Shown here piece by piece: positions 29,956-39,943 of a DNA stretch of 64,000 nt. Within the stretch, counting starts at the first letter, position 1, and the number at the start of each line of letters is the position of its first letter. The position numbers and the translations under genes are program-made. The stretch spans positions 59,566 through 123,565 of the forward strand of contig NZ_JAKILT010000008.1 of NCBI RefSeq assembly GCF_023283535.1. The letters run 5' to 3'. This stretch comes from Shewanella sairae. Lineage in GTDB: Bacteria; Pseudomonadota; Gammaproteobacteria; Enterobacterales; Shewanellaceae. The notes under the pieces were generated by a model. It was not told where the DNA came from. It searched no databases and was given only the letters and a program-made list of their open reading frames with translations.

Positions 29956-30831
29956 TTATTTAGATACATCCACAATGTAGTGGCCTTGTAACCAATTTCT
30001 TCCGATAAGTAACTTATAAGACATCTTACTCCTGTCTCTTAAGTTAACCTTTACCTTATACTCTTGACCCGGTTCACCGATATTAAGCTCAACCATATAA
30101 CGGATCTCACTTCCTTGTGCGTTGCGGATTAACGAAGTTTCGACAATGCGTGATTTCACCACATGAGACTCACCTTTCTCATTTTCAGTCGTAAAATGAA
30201 TGATCTTACCGACATTTTTTTCCATATCAGGATCTTCATTGTCAATCTTCATATCAAAAGCATGCAACGAGTTCTCTACTGCGCCAGTATCAATCCGAGT
30301 CTTAAACTTTAAACCAGACTCCACAATACTGATAGAAGCTGTAGGGCCAATAATTTTCTTTTCTGATACATCAACAACATAACGGTCTTTTAACCAATTA
30401 CGACCAATCAAAAGCTTATAATCCATGTGGCTGCGATCACGCAAATTGACTCTAACAGTTCGCTCTTTGCCCTTAAAACCTACATCTAAGTCAACCATAT
30501 AACGGGTTTCTCTACCTTGGGAGTTACTCACCGTTGACGTTTTAACTATCTTCGCCGTTAAACGCTTTTGCTCTCCGGCATTATTTTCAGTTGTAAAAGA
30601 AACCATTTTACCGACATTGTCTTTCATATTTTTGGCGCTACCGCCTTCTACCTTGATATCAAAAGCGTGTAATGAGGTATTTCCCGCTCCGGTATCAATA
30701 CGAGCAACATAAGAAAGATCTGCATGAGCTACCGACATTTTGGCCGTTGAACCTATAACCGCTTTATCCGCAGCTACAGCCGCTAGTGGTGAAGTTAAAA
30801 TCAGTACACATAACCCTACTTTTTTTAGCAT
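29956..30831 (-). CDS. Exported tandem retropepsin-like (RimK-associated 'zinc protease' family) protein
   Basis: 291 residues with a signal peptide (cleavage near AVAA). Two copies of about 130 residues follow: each has RIDTGA (DTGA at 46-49 and 181-184), HAFD nine to ten residues later, a VGK-FTTEN block, YMV-L, VNLRDRS-M-YKLLIGRNWL and VDVS. This is the fold formerly called putative ATP-dependent zinc protease, now seen as retropepsin-like aspartic proteases. Both catalytic-type Asp motifs are intact. Single-copy members need two chains; this one has both halves in one. Confidence 0.82.
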   Translation of the reverse strand: MLKKVGLCVLILTSPLAAVAADKAVIGSTAKMSVAHADLSYVARIDTGAGNTSLHAFDIKVEGGSAKNMKDNVGKMVSFTTENNAGEQKRLTAKIVKTSTVSNSQGRETRYMVDLDVGFKGKERTVRVNLRDRSHMDYKLLIGRNWLKDRYVVDVSEKKIIGPTASISIVESGLKFKTRIDTGAVENSLHAFDMKIDNEDPDMEKNVGKIIHFTTENEKGESHVVKSRIVETSLIRNAQGSEIRYMVELNIGEPGQEYKVKVNLRDRSKMSYKLLIGRNWLQGHYIVDVSK

Positions 30832-30943
30832 CGTGATCCCTTTATACGTTTGATATCTTAAATTGATTTATTGATAAGAATGAATGTTATTGCAGAAACT
30901 ATTACACAAAAAAGCTGTATAGGAGCTTGCTCTGAGCCAATAC

Positions 30944-31111
30944 TATACCAATCTGGATAAGAATTTGATCTACTCTGGACGATTTTTGGCAAACTAATTC
31001 AAGGCTGATAACCACAATAATGGTTATTCCCTTATAACGCTATTCAACGCAGAAGTAGGCAGCCTAAACCGTTCCTGACTGGCAACCAAAGGTTTATATT
31101 GATTGGTGTTA
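30944..31111 (-). repeat. Dispersed intergenic repeat, copy 1 (short form, inverted)
   Basis: About 168 bp bounded by TATACCAATC... (left) and TATATTGATTGGTGTTA (right). On the minus strand it matches copy 2 over CCAGTC-GGAACG-TTT-GGCTGCCTACTTCTGCG, TAAGGGAATAACCAT and TTGAATTAGTTTGCCAAAAATCG. It lacks the GTCGCTCAGCGAGAG block near the left end of copies 2 and 3. Terminal inverted repeats and no coding capacity suggest a MITE-like element. Confidence 0.8.
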
Positions 31112-31145
31112 GCACCTCAGCACGGTGAATTGGTGCGGTAATCAG

Positions 31146-31442
31146 CTAAAAAATAAAGTTGAATACAAACAGAACAAACAAAACAAGGCAACAGAGGCCA
31201 TGATAAAGATGCCAGTTTGGACTAGCTGCTTGTTTAAATACACTAACGTGCCGATAAAATTGCACGACTAACCAAACTAAAATAAATGGCAAAAAAGGCA
31301 ATGAAATAACAAGTGGGAAAAAGCCCCAACCTAAATCAAATGCATTATTACGAAACAGCCTTAAACAAAACCAAAAAGCCAGCAGACAAAGGTATACCAG
31401 CGTATGCTGCCTATTTTGAGATTTATTGACCAAATAAAGCAT
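31146..31442 (-). CDS. Small membrane protein of unknown function
   Basis: 98 residues from the ATG at 31442, which has GGAGGAG six bases upstream; an in-frame GTG at 31460 is less likely. About three hydrophobic segments (LVYLCLLAFWFCLRLF, FFPLVISLPFLPFILVWLVV, LCCLVLFVLFVFNFIF). I recognise no family. It lies about 100 bases downstream of the 117-residue gene and next to repeat copy 1. Confidence 0.6.
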   Translation of the reverse strand: MLYLVNKSQNRQHTLVYLCLLAFWFCLRLFRNNAFDLGWGFFPLVISLPFLPFILVWLVVQFYRHVSVFKQAASPNWHLYHGLCCLVLFVLFVFNFIF

Positions 31443-31541
31443 CGCTTGCTCCTCCACCAATACAGCAACAGTAGGCCTTTAGGTAAAGGCCAACAAGCGA
31501 AGAAAGCTAAAAGACTGTAACTAAATATGAAATACTGAAGG

Positions 31542-31895
31542 CTAAGCCGCTATGAGTTTAGCAATTTCTTGATCGAATAAATTCTTAATCAAACAAGAAA
31601 ACTCTGTGATAAACAATGTTTGTTCCGCGGTCGCCTTCTGATCGGCAACTCGAGCTAAGATCTCTTCCAAATCATAAACGATTGAGTCAACTTCACGGAT
31701 CACTAAGTTTCTTTGTGCGAATGTTAACGAAGGGTTCTGCCCACAAACCATTATAATCTGAGCAGCGAGTTGTTCCTCAAATAACTCCATTACGGTGTCA
31801 TCTGATGCACTTTGATGTTGCGAGTTGGCAAAAATGCCTAAATGTTCAGTCAAATACTGAACGAGATGAATATACCCGTCTTTATCGGTGACCAT
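31542..31895 (-). CDS. Small acidic protein, possibly DUF3802 family
   Basis: 117 residues, soluble, acidic and mostly helical. MVTDKDGYIHLVQYLTEHLG at the N-terminus and REVDSIVYDLEEILARVAD in the middle remind me of the DUF3802 proteins of Shewanella and Vibrio, but I cannot confirm this without a profile search. TTAGGTTAAGT before the ATG gives an acceptable ribosome binding site. Function unknown. Confidence 0.65.
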   Translation of the reverse strand: MVTDKDGYIHLVQYLTEHLGIFANSQHQSASDDTVMELFEEQLAAQIIMVCGQNPSLTFAQRNLVIREVDSIVYDLEEILARVADQKATAEQTLFITEFSCLIKNLFDQEIAKLIAA

Positions 31896-32130
31896 ACTTA
31901 ACCTAAAAACATTAAATTATTAAGTAGTTTTAGTTACTTAATATTATTGATATCTAGACGAGATACTAGCTGAGTTTGGGGGTAATTGAAATCATCTAGA
32001 CCAACTTGGTACCGAGAATATGACTAAGGCACGATAAGAACCACTTTTGTTTCAACAAGCTTTTTGGTTCGGTAAACCAATCTTGCTAACGGCTCGTTGT
32101 TTAACCTTATTATTCCACCAATATTCGCCT

Positions 32131-32399
32131 TATACCAATCAGTATAAACATTTAGTCGCTCAGCGAGAGTTTAGCGGTTTTGAGGCAAGGCAACGAGCGA
32201 AGGGCACAGTTGTTCTACGTTCAAGTTCGTTAACACAGCATCAGAATCGCTAAAACTCGCCAGTCTGGAACGTTTTTGGCTGCCTACTTCTGCGTTGAAT
32301 AGATTTATAAGGGAATAACCATTATTACAGCTATTCGCCTTGAATTAGTTTGCCAAAAATCGTTCTGAGCTGATCAAATTCTTATACTGATTGGTATTA
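32131..32399 (+). repeat. Dispersed intergenic repeat, copy 2 (long form)
   Basis: 269 bp with terminal inverted repeats TATACCAATCAGTATA (32131-32146) and TATACTGATTGGTATTA (32383-32399). The left part has GTCGCTCAGCGAGAGTTTAG, shared with copy 3; the right part has TTGAATTAGTTTGCCAAAAA, shared with copies 1 and 3. Internal GTTTTAGCGG-like inverted segments could fold further. It carries no credible gene. Confidence 0.85.
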
Positions 32400-32552
32400 C
32401 AACCAAGCAACTGTACTTATCTTAAGTACCCCCAAGATGAAATGCACTTAAATTCAGTGCACTCACATACAGTGGACTTTATATGAGTGCACTTTATATG
32501 AGTGCACTAGGATTTATAGCCCTTAGACTAAAAGCGCTTAGCCAAGGTGTGA
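32400..32552. other. Spacer with a short tandem repeat
   Basis: Between repeat copy 2 and the YceI gene. The 15-bp unit ACTTTATATGAGTGC is repeated exactly at 32476-32490 and 32491-32505, and related AGTGCACT/AGTGGACT fragments precede it. Low complexity; no gene. Confidence 0.5.
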
Positions 32553-33128
32553 CTATTTTTTTAGGTTAAGCATAAATGAAACTGGAACAGCTTTGCTAAT
32601 CGCAGACAGTCCAGCGATCTCACGCAACTTTTCCACACCAGATGTCAATCCAAAGCTCTGTGCATTCACAATCACAGGCATAACACTAGCGACTAAGATA
32701 TGAGACTCTGACAGCTTGGCAATACTCACTGTAAAGGTCATTTTTTGTTTTTGACCATGTAAATCAACCTCGGCATCAACCGATGTTACCGTTACTGAAC
32801 CAACCGTTAAATCAGCCACTAACTTGGGATCGACCTTAGCTGACAATGTCAGTTTAGGGTACTTATCTACTTCAAAAAGCAAAGATTGCATACGTTCATT
32901 TCGAATGTCTATATTAGTCGCCACACTCGCTAATGAGATTGAAAAACTAAATTGCCCCTGCTCATTGAGTGTACCCGCTATCGACTTAAAGTGATGCACC
33001 TCGGCTATGTCACCTTTTTTAATTGAAATAAAATTCACATTGGAGCTATCGTTTTCAACGTTCCATGTCCCCGCAGAAGCCACAAATGATAAAGGTAATA
33101 GCAGTAAACCAATAATGATTCTCTTCAT
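32553..33128 (-). CDS. YceI-family periplasmic protein
   Basis: 191 residues. Signal peptide MKRIIIGLLLLPLSFVASAG, then a lipocalin-like beta barrel: GTWNVENDSSNVNFISIKKG, FSFSISLASVATNIDIRNERM and the FEVDKYPKLTLSAKV block typical of YceI, a family that binds polyisoprenoids. Its role in this organism is not clear. GAGGGAACGGAC before the ATG provides the ribosome binding site. A stand-alone gene between two non-coding stretches. Confidence 0.88.
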   Translation of the reverse strand: MKRIIIGLLLLPLSFVASAGTWNVENDSSNVNFISIKKGDIAEVHHFKSIAGTLNEQGQFSFSISLASVATNIDIRNERMQSLLFEVDKYPKLTLSAKVDPKLVADLTVGSVTVTSVDAEVDLHGQKQKMTFTVSIAKLSESHILVASVMPVIVNAQSFGLTSGVEKLREIAGLSAISKAVPVSFMLNLKK

Positions 33129-33587
33129 GTCCGTTCCCTCTTATGTTAGATAGTAATGTTTAAATTGTGATAACCATCAATAATTAAGCTAGCACTAATT
33201 TAACATGCTTCAGCAGATGGCGAAGTGGTTTTTCCATTTAACGTCATACATCCATCATTTATTTTAGGCAATGTTTACGTTTTACACTAAATTTGGCGTC
33301 GAATTTGAGAAGAAACTAAATAGTAGGCAGACTGTTAACTTCTGACTAAGCAATGTTTACCGAGAAACTAAGTTAAAACAATAAGCGCTATTAAACCCGC
33401 TCTCTAAAGACGATGATATTGCTAGCCGTTATAAAGCAAGCCCGCTAAAGGGAGCTTACTCACTCTATTTAAATGAACTTATAAGTCGTTGAACAGAGCC
33501 TTAGTCATCAACTTGATTGATGTAATTTCAGGTAAAGCCTAATTGATGATAACCACCTGCTGAAGTCGGTGGTTTAGGGCTAAAAAT
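33129..33587. other. Intergenic region between the YceI gene and pdxH
   Basis: About 460 bases without a convincing gene. A stem AACCACC (33551-33557) with GGTGGTT (33568-33574) precedes the pdxH terminator. CAATGTTTAC occurs twice (near 33270 and 33350). Nothing else stands out. Confidence 0.4.
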
Positions 33588-33612
33588 AAAAAACCACACA
33601 GTGTGTGGTTTT
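33588..33612 (-). terminator. Terminator after pdxH
   Basis: AAAACCACACA (33590-33600) pairs with TGTGTGGTTTT; on the minus strand a T-rich run follows (complement of AAATAAAAAA). Confidence 0.85.
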
Positions 33613-33624
33613 AGATATCAATGA

Positions 33625-34263
33625 TTATGGCGCTAAGCGGTTACGCTGCCACTCGTCAGCCACTTTAGTGTAGATAAAGCGGTCATGTAAACGGTGCTCG
33701 CCACCTTGCCAAAACTCAATACTGCTTGGACGAACCAAATAGCCGCCCCAAAACTTAGGTAGAGGAACATCACCATTAGCAAACTTTGCTTTCATCTCAG
33801 CAAACTTAGATTCTAATGCTTTTCGGGCGCTAATTGGGCTCGATTGCTTAGAGACCCAAGCTGCTATTTGGCTTTCTTTAGGTCGACTCATAAAGTACTT
33901 CAATACTTCTGTCTTTGATAATGGCTCAGCCACACCTGTCACAGCGACCTGTTTTTCTAAACTATGCCAAGGGAATAAAATGCTTACTTGTGCGTTATTG
34001 GCAATATGCTGCGCTTTACGACTTTCAAGGTTAGTAAAAAATACAAAGCCATCATTATCGAAACGCTTTAGCAGCACAATACGCTGGAATGGCTGACCTT
34101 TTTCATCAACAGTCGCGACCGACATCGCAGTTGGATCTTGAATTTTAGAATCGCGAACCATTTCTAGCCAAGCATTAAACAGCACCATTGGGTCATTTGG
34201 TACATCTTCGCTATGTAGTTCACCTAATGTGTATTCACGTCTGATATCGCTAATCTTTGACAT
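33625..34263 (-). CDS. pdxH: Pyridoxamine 5'-phosphate oxidase
   Basis: 212 residues from the ATG at 34263, which has AAGGG seven bases upstream; the longer in-frame start at 34287 lies within the preceding terminator region. An FMN enzyme that oxidises PNP/PMP to pyridoxal phosphate. [41 protein letters not shown] and C-terminal [12 protein letters not shown] are typical. The PLP product serves HisC and SpeA encoded elsewhere in the window. It has terminators on both sides, so it is its own unit. Confidence 0.96.
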   Translation of the reverse strand: MSKISDIRREYTLGELHSEDVPNDPMVLFNAWLEMVRDSKIQDPTAMSVATVDEKGQPFQRIVLLKRFDNDGFVFFTNLESRKAQHIANNAQVSILFPWHSLEKQVAVTGVAEPLSKTEVLKYFMSRPKESQIAAWVSKQSSPISARKALESKFAEMKAKFANGDVPLPKFWGGYLVRPSSIEFWQGGEHRLHDRFIYTKVADEWQRNRLAP

Positions 34264-34287
34264 CCTAGATCCCTTGCAAAACGGCAT

Positions 34288-34319
34288 AAAAAAAGAAGCA
34301 CTGTAAACAGTGCTTCTTT
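34288..34319 (-). terminator. Terminator after speB
   Basis: 13-bp stem AAAGAAGCACTGT (34292-34304) with ACAGTGCTTCTTT (34307-34319); on the minus strand it ends in a T-run (complement of the A-rich stretch at 34288-34294). It separates agmatinase from pdxH. Confidence 0.88.
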
Positions 34320-34400
34320 ATCATAACAATCTTAAGCCTTAGACTTAAGCGTTTTAATTAACGTTTAAGTGGCGCTTCACTTGTTACGTAACAAAAAAGG

Positions 34401-35330
34401 TTACTTAATTTTACCGTTTGACTCAGCCCAAACATGCAGCATTTCTAAGCCTAGAGTTGCACCAGCAAGTGCAGTGATCTCTGCGCTATCGTATGCAGGA
34501 GCCACTTCAACCACGTCCATACCTACGATTTTCATGCCTTTAAGACCGCGAATGATCTTCATTGCTTTATCGCTTGTTAAGCCACCACAAACAGGGGTAC
34601 CTGTACCAGGGGCAAAAGCAGGATCTAAGCAATCAATATCAAAGGTCACATATAAAGGCATGTCGCCTACGCGTTCACGAATTTGCGCAACGATTTCGTC
34701 TGCCGTCATTTCATTTGCCGCTGCAGCGTCAATCACTTTAAATAAGTGGTTAGCTGTGTCGTACTCAGTACGAATACCCACTTGAATTGAGTTTTCTGCT
34801 GCGATAATGCCTTCGTTTGGCGCATGGTAGAACATCGTACCATGATCGTACTTACTGCCTTGGCTATAAGTGTCGGTATGCGCATCAAAGTGCAATAACG
34901 CCATTTTACCATGCTTCTTGTAGTGAGCACGTAGCAGAGGCAAAGTCACAAAGTGATCGCCGCCAAAGCTTAACATTGCTTTATCAGCTTCTAGGATTTT
35001 TGTCGCGAAGTCTTCAACACGTTGAGTAAAATCTGCCGAGTCACCACAGTTGTAAACTAAGTCGCCCGCATCAACAATTTTTACGTGCTCGCTAAGTTTA
35101 AACTGATAAGGCCAACGTGTTTCTTCCCATGCAAGATTCACAGATGCATTACGGATCGCACCAGGGCCCATACGACCACCAGAACGACCGGTAGTAGCCA
35201 TGTCAAATGGCAAGCCTAAAACCACAACATCTGCATCGCCTTCAAGTGGTTTGAAGTCTAGTGGTTGTCTTAAGTAACCAAATGCATTTGAATAAAGCGA
35301 ATAATCAGGCTTATCTGCAATAGTGGTCAT
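34401..35330 (-). CDS. speB: Agmatinase
   Basis: 309 residues, ureohydrolase family. It hydrolyses agmatine to putrescine and urea using two Mn ions. [23 protein letters not shown] and [19 protein letters not shown] hold the metal-binding His and Asp residues. [18 protein letters not shown] near the N-terminus is typical of SpeB. With SpeA upstream it completes the arginine-agmatine-putrescine route. It lies 25 bases after the AdoMet decarboxylase gene, likely in the same transcript. Confidence 0.95.
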   Translation of the reverse strand: MTTIADKPDYSLYSNAFGYLRQPLDFKPLEGDADVVVLGLPFDMATTGRSGGRMGPGAIRNASVNLAWEETRWPYQFKLSEHVKIVDAGDLVYNCGDSADFTQRVEDFATKILEADKAMLSFGGDHFVTLPLLRAHYKKHGKMALLHFDAHTDTYSQGSKYDHGTMFYHAPNEGIIAAENSIQVGIRTEYDTANHLFKVIDAAAANEMTADEIVAQIRERVGDMPLYVTFDIDCLDPAFAPGTGTPVCGGLTSDKAMKIIRGLKGMKIVGMDVVEVAPAYDSAEITALAGATLGLEMLHVWAESNGKIK

Positions 35331-35355
35331 AAATACTCCATAAAAGTGTCTAGAG

Positions 35356-36276
35356 TCACAATACTTCAGCTAACAGTATCTCTGTATCCGCTTGAGTATA
35401 GTGATTGTAATTAAAACCATTGAATTGATTTAACTGTAGATCACAACTCGCTAGCCTTCTATGGGAAGGGAAGCCTAAGTTCGCTATCTGCATATTCAAT
35501 CCAATCGTGTCCCAACTGCTGGGGTTCAATATATTCAGCAAGGCTGAGAAAATATTGAACGGATGTTGTATAAAATCCAAATTTGTTTCAACACTCACAT
35601 AGGAGCTACGCTCCTGTGGTGTGATGTGTATCGTTATAAATTTATCTTCAAACAATCCATTGATTGAATAGCCAAAAGGCTCAAATAGGTGATCATCAAA
35701 CGTAAACTCTGGTAATAAACTATCGAGTGCTAACAAGCGACGGATCTGAGTACTCGTTTGCGATGCTTGCCTTAAATAATCAGCGACCTCACCTTTTATG
35801 TGGTACATCAACAAACTCGCGCTACCTTGTAGCTGTTGCGTTTGATTGCTGTGAAACAAATAATGATGGTGGGTATCTAAATGTCCAATCCGATAGGCTT
35901 TTCCAGCTAGTGCTATTGGCAGTCTATCTATGTCATCTTCAAAACGCGTACTCTGTAAGTGAGATAAAAACTCACTTTTTCGTTGATAGCTTACGTCTGA
36001 TATATGGTCAGTACCGAGTTTTTCAATGATAAATACCACTGTGTCGATCAAACGGGTATTACCGCAAGTCATTAACAGTAGTTTATGCTCCCAAACAAAT
36101 AAGCTCGACTCACTGAGCACATAAGCGTCACAATAATCATTTGACAGGTTCGATAAAATTTCAGCGTTAGCAAGACTTAAAGCTTGATGCCAAAATTGCA
36201 ACGGCAACGCTCTTAGAGATATGCTCCCAGGCTTGATCTGTAGCTCGATTTTCTTTTCCGAACCTTCAAAAAACAT
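35356..36276 (-). CDS. S-adenosylmethionine decarboxylase, eukaryotic type
   Basis: 306 residues from the ATG at 36276 (GGGAG upstream); the frame extends to a TTG/GTG at 36360 but without a ribosome binding site, and homologues in eukaryotes also begin just before [16 protein letters not shown] matches the human FFEGTEK motif; [12 protein letters not shown] holds the self-cleavage site (Glu|Ser, pyruvoyl); MTCGNT holds the catalytic Cys; [18 protein letters not shown] matches the Ser and His processing region. It makes decarboxylated SAM for spermidine. It lies between speA and speB. Prokaryotic SpeD is unrelated in length and motifs. Confidence 0.9.
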   Translation of the reverse strand: MFFEGSEKKIELQIKPGSISLRALPLQFWHQALSLANAEILSNLSNDYCDAYVLSESSLFVWEHKLLLMTCGNTRLIDTVVFIIEKLGTDHISDVSYQRKSEFLSHLQSTRFEDDIDRLPIALAGKAYRIGHLDTHHHYLFHSNQTQQLQGSASLLMYHIKGEVADYLRQASQTSTQIRRLLALDSLLPEFTFDDHLFEPFGYSINGLFEDKFITIHITPQERSSYVSVETNLDFIQHPFNIFSALLNILNPSSWDTIGLNMQIANLGFPSHRRLASCDLQLNQFNGFNYNHYTQADTEILLAEVL

Positions 36277-36376
36277 CCTATCATGGCTCCCACTATCTTT
36301 GCTGACTGCTATACCAAACGGATAATCGCTCCGATAAAGTGTAACCGTATCGCTCACCAAGCACTATGATTGACTT

Positions 36377-36413
36377 AAAACAAAACCAGCTTCAAGCGAA
36401 CTTAAAGCTGGTT
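36377..36413 (-). terminator. Terminator after speA
   Basis: AACCAGCTT (36384-36392) pairs with AAGCTGGTT (36405-36413); on the minus strand TTTTGTTTT follows. It may end speA transcription or let part of it continue into the AdoMet decarboxylase gene. Confidence 0.75.
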
Positions 36414-36471
36414 ATAACAAATAGACTGCTTTAACGTTTCGAATCACCCGAAAACGCTGATAACACTTCTA

Positions 36472-38385
36472 TTAAGAGAAATCTTCTAGGTAAGTGTAAC
36501 CTTTAAGCCCTAGCTGCAACTCTTCAAGAATGTTCGCACGCTCTTCTTCTGCAATATGCTTGTTAACGAGCTCTTCATAAGTTCTCATAAACGATACAGC
36601 ATCTAAATTTACATAACGTAAAACGTCTGCAACCGTATCACCAGCAAGCACAGACTCAACGTTCGTGCGAGCATCATCATCTAAACGCACAACAGCTGAA
36701 TTGGTATCGCCAAATAGGTTATGCATATCACCCAAGATCTCTTGGTATGCACCGACTAAGAAGAAACCGATTAAATATGGGCTCTCTTGAGTCCAAGCCG
36801 GCACTGGTAGCGTTGTTTCGATACCCTGTCCGTCAACATATTGATCAACAGTACCATCAGAGTCGCAGGTAATATCTAGCATTACAGCGCGACTTTCTGG
36901 CTTTTTATCTAAGCCTGACAATGGCATTACAGGGAATACTTGGTCGATCCCCCAAGCATCCGGTAATGACTGGAATAGTGAGAAGTTAACGAAGAATTTA
37001 TCTGCTAACTTTTCATTCAATTCATCAATAATTGGGCGGTGGAAACGGTACTTTGAGCTCATGCTACCTTGTAACTCGTAACATACGCGTAAGTTAACCT
37101 GCTCAGCCCAAGCGCGCTCAGCGAGTCCTAATTGACCCACTGCAAATAAAGAATGCACTTCAGTCAAATCACTTTGACAATCGTGGAAAATCTCAATCAG
37201 CGCACGTTGATCAGCTTTACCACTCACTTCTACCCATGACTGCCACATGTTGTGTAGCAATTGAGACGCATCATCTGCTGGCGGTTGAATATCTTCAGGC
37301 TTGTAAGCTTCGGTACCGATTACGTCTGTTAATAAAACAGCGTGGTGCGCGGTTAAGTAACGGCCCGATTCTGAGATAATTCTCGGCATCGGCTGCTCGT
37401 ACTCTTTACACATGTCGGTTAACACGCTAACGATATTATTAGCGTACTCAGTTAAACCGTAGTTCATTGAGTGACTGCTTTGACTACGCGTCCCGTCGTA
37501 ATCAACCGCTAAACCACCACCAACGTCAAAACACTTAACATGAGCACCGAGTTTCATAAGTTCACAGTAGAAACGGCCTGCTTCGCTCACGCCTTGGCGG
37601 ATATCACGAATATTGGCAATTTGCGAACCTAAGTGGAAATGCAGCAATTCTAAAGACTCAAGCATATCTTCTTGCTTAAGTGAGTTAATCACTTGCAAGA
37701 CCTGCGCAGCACTCAAACCAAACTTAGATTTTTCGCCACCACTTGCTTGCCACTTGCCTTTACCTTGGAAAGCCAAGCGCACACGTAAGCCCAAACGAGG
37801 TGTAACGCCAAGCTCTTTAGCTTGTTCAAGAACCACCTTTAGCTCAGACATTTTCTCAAGAACGATGTAAACCTTATGCCCAAGCTTTTCACCGATCAAA
37901 GCAAGACGTATATATTCTTTATCTTTATAACCATTACAGATAATAACCGAGCTTGCCTTTTGCGCCATTGCAAGCACAGCCATTAACTCTGGCTTACTAC
38001 CTGCTTCTAGGCCCAACTGCGGCACTTCTTTTTCTACTTGGCTAGCTAAAATCTCTTCAACAACCGTTTGCTGTTGGTTAACTTTGATAGGGTAAACAAG
38101 TAAGTAATCATTCTCGTATTGATACTTTTGAATCGCCTGATTAAACGCCTGACACAGACTGTTAACTCTGTGATGCAAAATCTGCGGGAAACGCACAAGT
38201 ACAGGTAAAGCCACGCCAGACTTAACCATGTCTTTAGCCATTTCGTTCAAACCAATTTTACAATCTGGACGACTTGGATCCGGTGATACAGTCACCTCAC
38301 CGTCATCACTAATGCCATAAAGCCCCTGGCTCCAGTGGTTTACGTTATAACTTGCGCGCGCATCATCAATAGACCAATTGCTCAT
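36472..38385 (-). CDS. speA: Biosynthetic arginine decarboxylase
   Basis: 637 residues from the ATG at 38385 (AGGA seven bases upstream); a longer in-frame start at 38415 is less likely. PLP-dependent group IV decarboxylase turning arginine into agmatine. [16 protein letters not shown] carries the PLP lysine, and [15 protein letters not shown] and [14 protein letters not shown] are family signatures. It starts the polyamine group speA, AdoMet decarboxylase, speB. Confidence 0.97.
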   Translation of the reverse strand: MSNWSIDDARASYNVNHWSQGLYGISDDGEVTVSPDPSRPDCKIGLNEMAKDMVKSGVALPVLVRFPQILHHRVNSLCQAFNQAIQKYQYENDYLLVYPIKVNQQQTVVEEILASQVEKEVPQLGLEAGSKPELMAVLAMAQKASSVIICNGYKDKEYIRLALIGEKLGHKVYIVLEKMSELKVVLEQAKELGVTPRLGLRVRLAFQGKGKWQASGGEKSKFGLSAAQVLQVINSLKQEDMLESLELLHFHLGSQIANIRDIRQGVSEAGRFYCELMKLGAHVKCFDVGGGLAVDYDGTRSQSSHSMNYGLTEYANNIVSVLTDMCKEYEQPMPRIISESGRYLTAHHAVLLTDVIGTEAYKPEDIQPPADDASQLLHNMWQSWVEVSGKADQRALIEIFHDCQSDLTEVHSLFAVGQLGLAERAWAEQVNLRVCYELQGSMSSKYRFHRPIIDELNEKLADKFFVNFSLFQSLPDAWGIDQVFPVMPLSGLDKKPESRAVMLDITCDSDGTVDQYVDGQGIETTLPVPAWTQESPYLIGFFLVGAYQEILGDMHNLFGDTNSAVVRLDDDARTNVESVLAGDTVADVLRYVNLDAVSFMRTYEELVNKHIAEEERANILEELQLGLKGYTYLEDFS

Positions 38386-38994
38386 ATTTGTCCTAACCTG
38401 TCTATTTGTATTCAAATAAGTTGAGCCCCATCAGGGTTACATCAACTTGCGATTGATTAAATCAGTATAATTCTGATTTACCTATAAAGTACAAACTATC
38501 CAATCTAATACTCTGGCAGCCACGCTGCTTTATGAGTATTGAGGTTCAAGGCATACCCAACAAACCCAAGGCTCCCTGAACTTTTATGGTAACTAATAAA
38601 TCTATGCCTTTAAACCTAGCATGTAAAACCCTATCCATAAAAGTCTATTTATGACTTTAAAAATTAGCTTACCACGTACGGCATCAGCATCTGAAAAATG
38701 TCTCGACGAATCGCTCTATTTTTATGGTTGAATTTTTTGCGGCGCAATTAAACCTTGAGACTCATTAGATTGCAATACTCATGTGCTAATTAAACGCTAA
38801 ATTATTGTCACCTTATAATAGGGTGATAACAATACGTACTGTTTCACCCTCAAAATGTGATAAATCACCGCAATTAATTACAGTAAATTCTGCTTGTTAG
38901 TGCATTAGTTTACGTGGGCTAAAGCATATTGAATTGTTTTCCACTATAATCGCAGCTGAAATTAATCGTTACTGTTTTTAAAGTAGAGAACATC
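38386..38994. other. Divergent intergenic region between speA and the S1-domain gene
   Basis: 609 bases, AT-rich. Near the plus-strand gene, a TATAAT hexamer (38814-38819) with TTAAAC 18 bases upstream (38790-38795) looks like a promoter. It sits inside an imperfect inverted repeat (ATTGTCACC left, GGTGATAACAAT right, about 38803-38832). No additional gene was seen. Confidence 0.5.
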
Positions 38995-39828
38995 ATGATC
39001 CAGATAGGTAAAACCTGTAAGCTCGAAGTCGTCAAACAAGTTGATTTTGGTGTCTATTTAGACGCTAAAGAAATGGGCCAGGTCCTCCTTCCTCGTAAAG
39101 CTGTACCGAAGGAATGCCAAATTGGCGACATGATTAATGTATTTCTTTATTTAGATTCAGAAGACATGATCATTGCAACAACTAAGCGCCCTTATGCACA
39201 AGTTGGTCAATTTGCTTATTTAGAAGCAAAGGAAAACGGTCCTTATGGTGCCTTTTTAGATTGGGGTTTAGAAAAAGACTTACTATTGCCTTTCGGTGAG
39301 CAACACCGAGACATCGAGGTGGGTAAATCTTATTTAGTTTACATCTATACTAGCCATGTCGATGACCGTATTGTAGCGTCAGCTAAAGTCGATAAGTTCT
39401 TAGATTTAACTGAGCCAAAATTCCGCAATGATGAAGAGGTTAACCTAATAATTGGTGGTTCTACCGATCTTGGTTACAAAGCCATTATTAATAACACCCA
39501 TTGGGGGGTGCTATACCGCAATGAAGTTTATACCCGCCTCAGCTTTGGTCAAAAGCTGAAAGGTTATATTAAACGCATGCGTAGTGACGGCAAAATTGAC
39601 TTAATCTTACAAAAAGGCGCAAAAGAAGAGCTTGATAAGCACTCAGTCACAATTATGATCAAGCTTAAGCAAGCCGGCGGTTTCTTACCGTTAAACGATA
39701 AAACGGATGCCGAAGTCATCTATTCTCAATTATCGATGAGCAAGAAAGCCTTTAAAAAGAGTATTGGCGGTCTGTATAAGAATAAACAGATCACAATCTC
39801 ACCAGACGGTATCCGTTTAGAAGAGTAA
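38995..39828 (+). CDS. S1-domain RNA-binding protein, CvfB family
   Basis: 277 residues. Repeated S1-like segments (CKLEVVKQVDFGVYLDAKEMG, then AYLEAKENGPYGAFLDWGL, then NNTHWGVLYRNEVY) and a C-terminal winged-helix-like part (LPLNDKTDAEVIYSQLSMSKKAFKKSIGGLYK) fit the CvfB/YitL family. An RNA-binding role is likely, but the target is unknown. A weak ribosome binding site (AGAGAAC) precedes the ATG. Confidence 0.85.
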   Translation: MIQIGKTCKLEVVKQVDFGVYLDAKEMGQVLLPRKAVPKECQIGDMINVFLYLDSEDMIIATTKRPYAQVGQFAYLEAKENGPYGAFLDWGLEKDLLLPFGEQHRDIEVGKSYLVYIYTSHVDDRIVASAKVDKFLDLTEPKFRNDEEVNLIIGGSTDLGYKAIINNTHWGVLYRNEVYTRLSFGQKLKGYIKRMRSDGKIDLILQKGAKEELDKHSVTIMIKLKQAGGFLPLNDKTDAEVIYSQLSMSKKAFKKSIGGLYKNKQITISPDGIRLEE

Positions 39829-39943
39829 TAGCGCCATATCGCTTGTAAAACAACCAATTACAAGGCTTACCCGCGAAAACTTTCTTTGTATTAAAGCATG
39901 GCTCTGTTATAACAAAGTCATGCTTTTTTATTAAGAGGTTATT

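Noticed and set aside
32047..32253. 68-codon frame across repeat copy 2
   Set aside because: It runs through the terminal inverted repeat and repeat body, so it is a by-product of the element.
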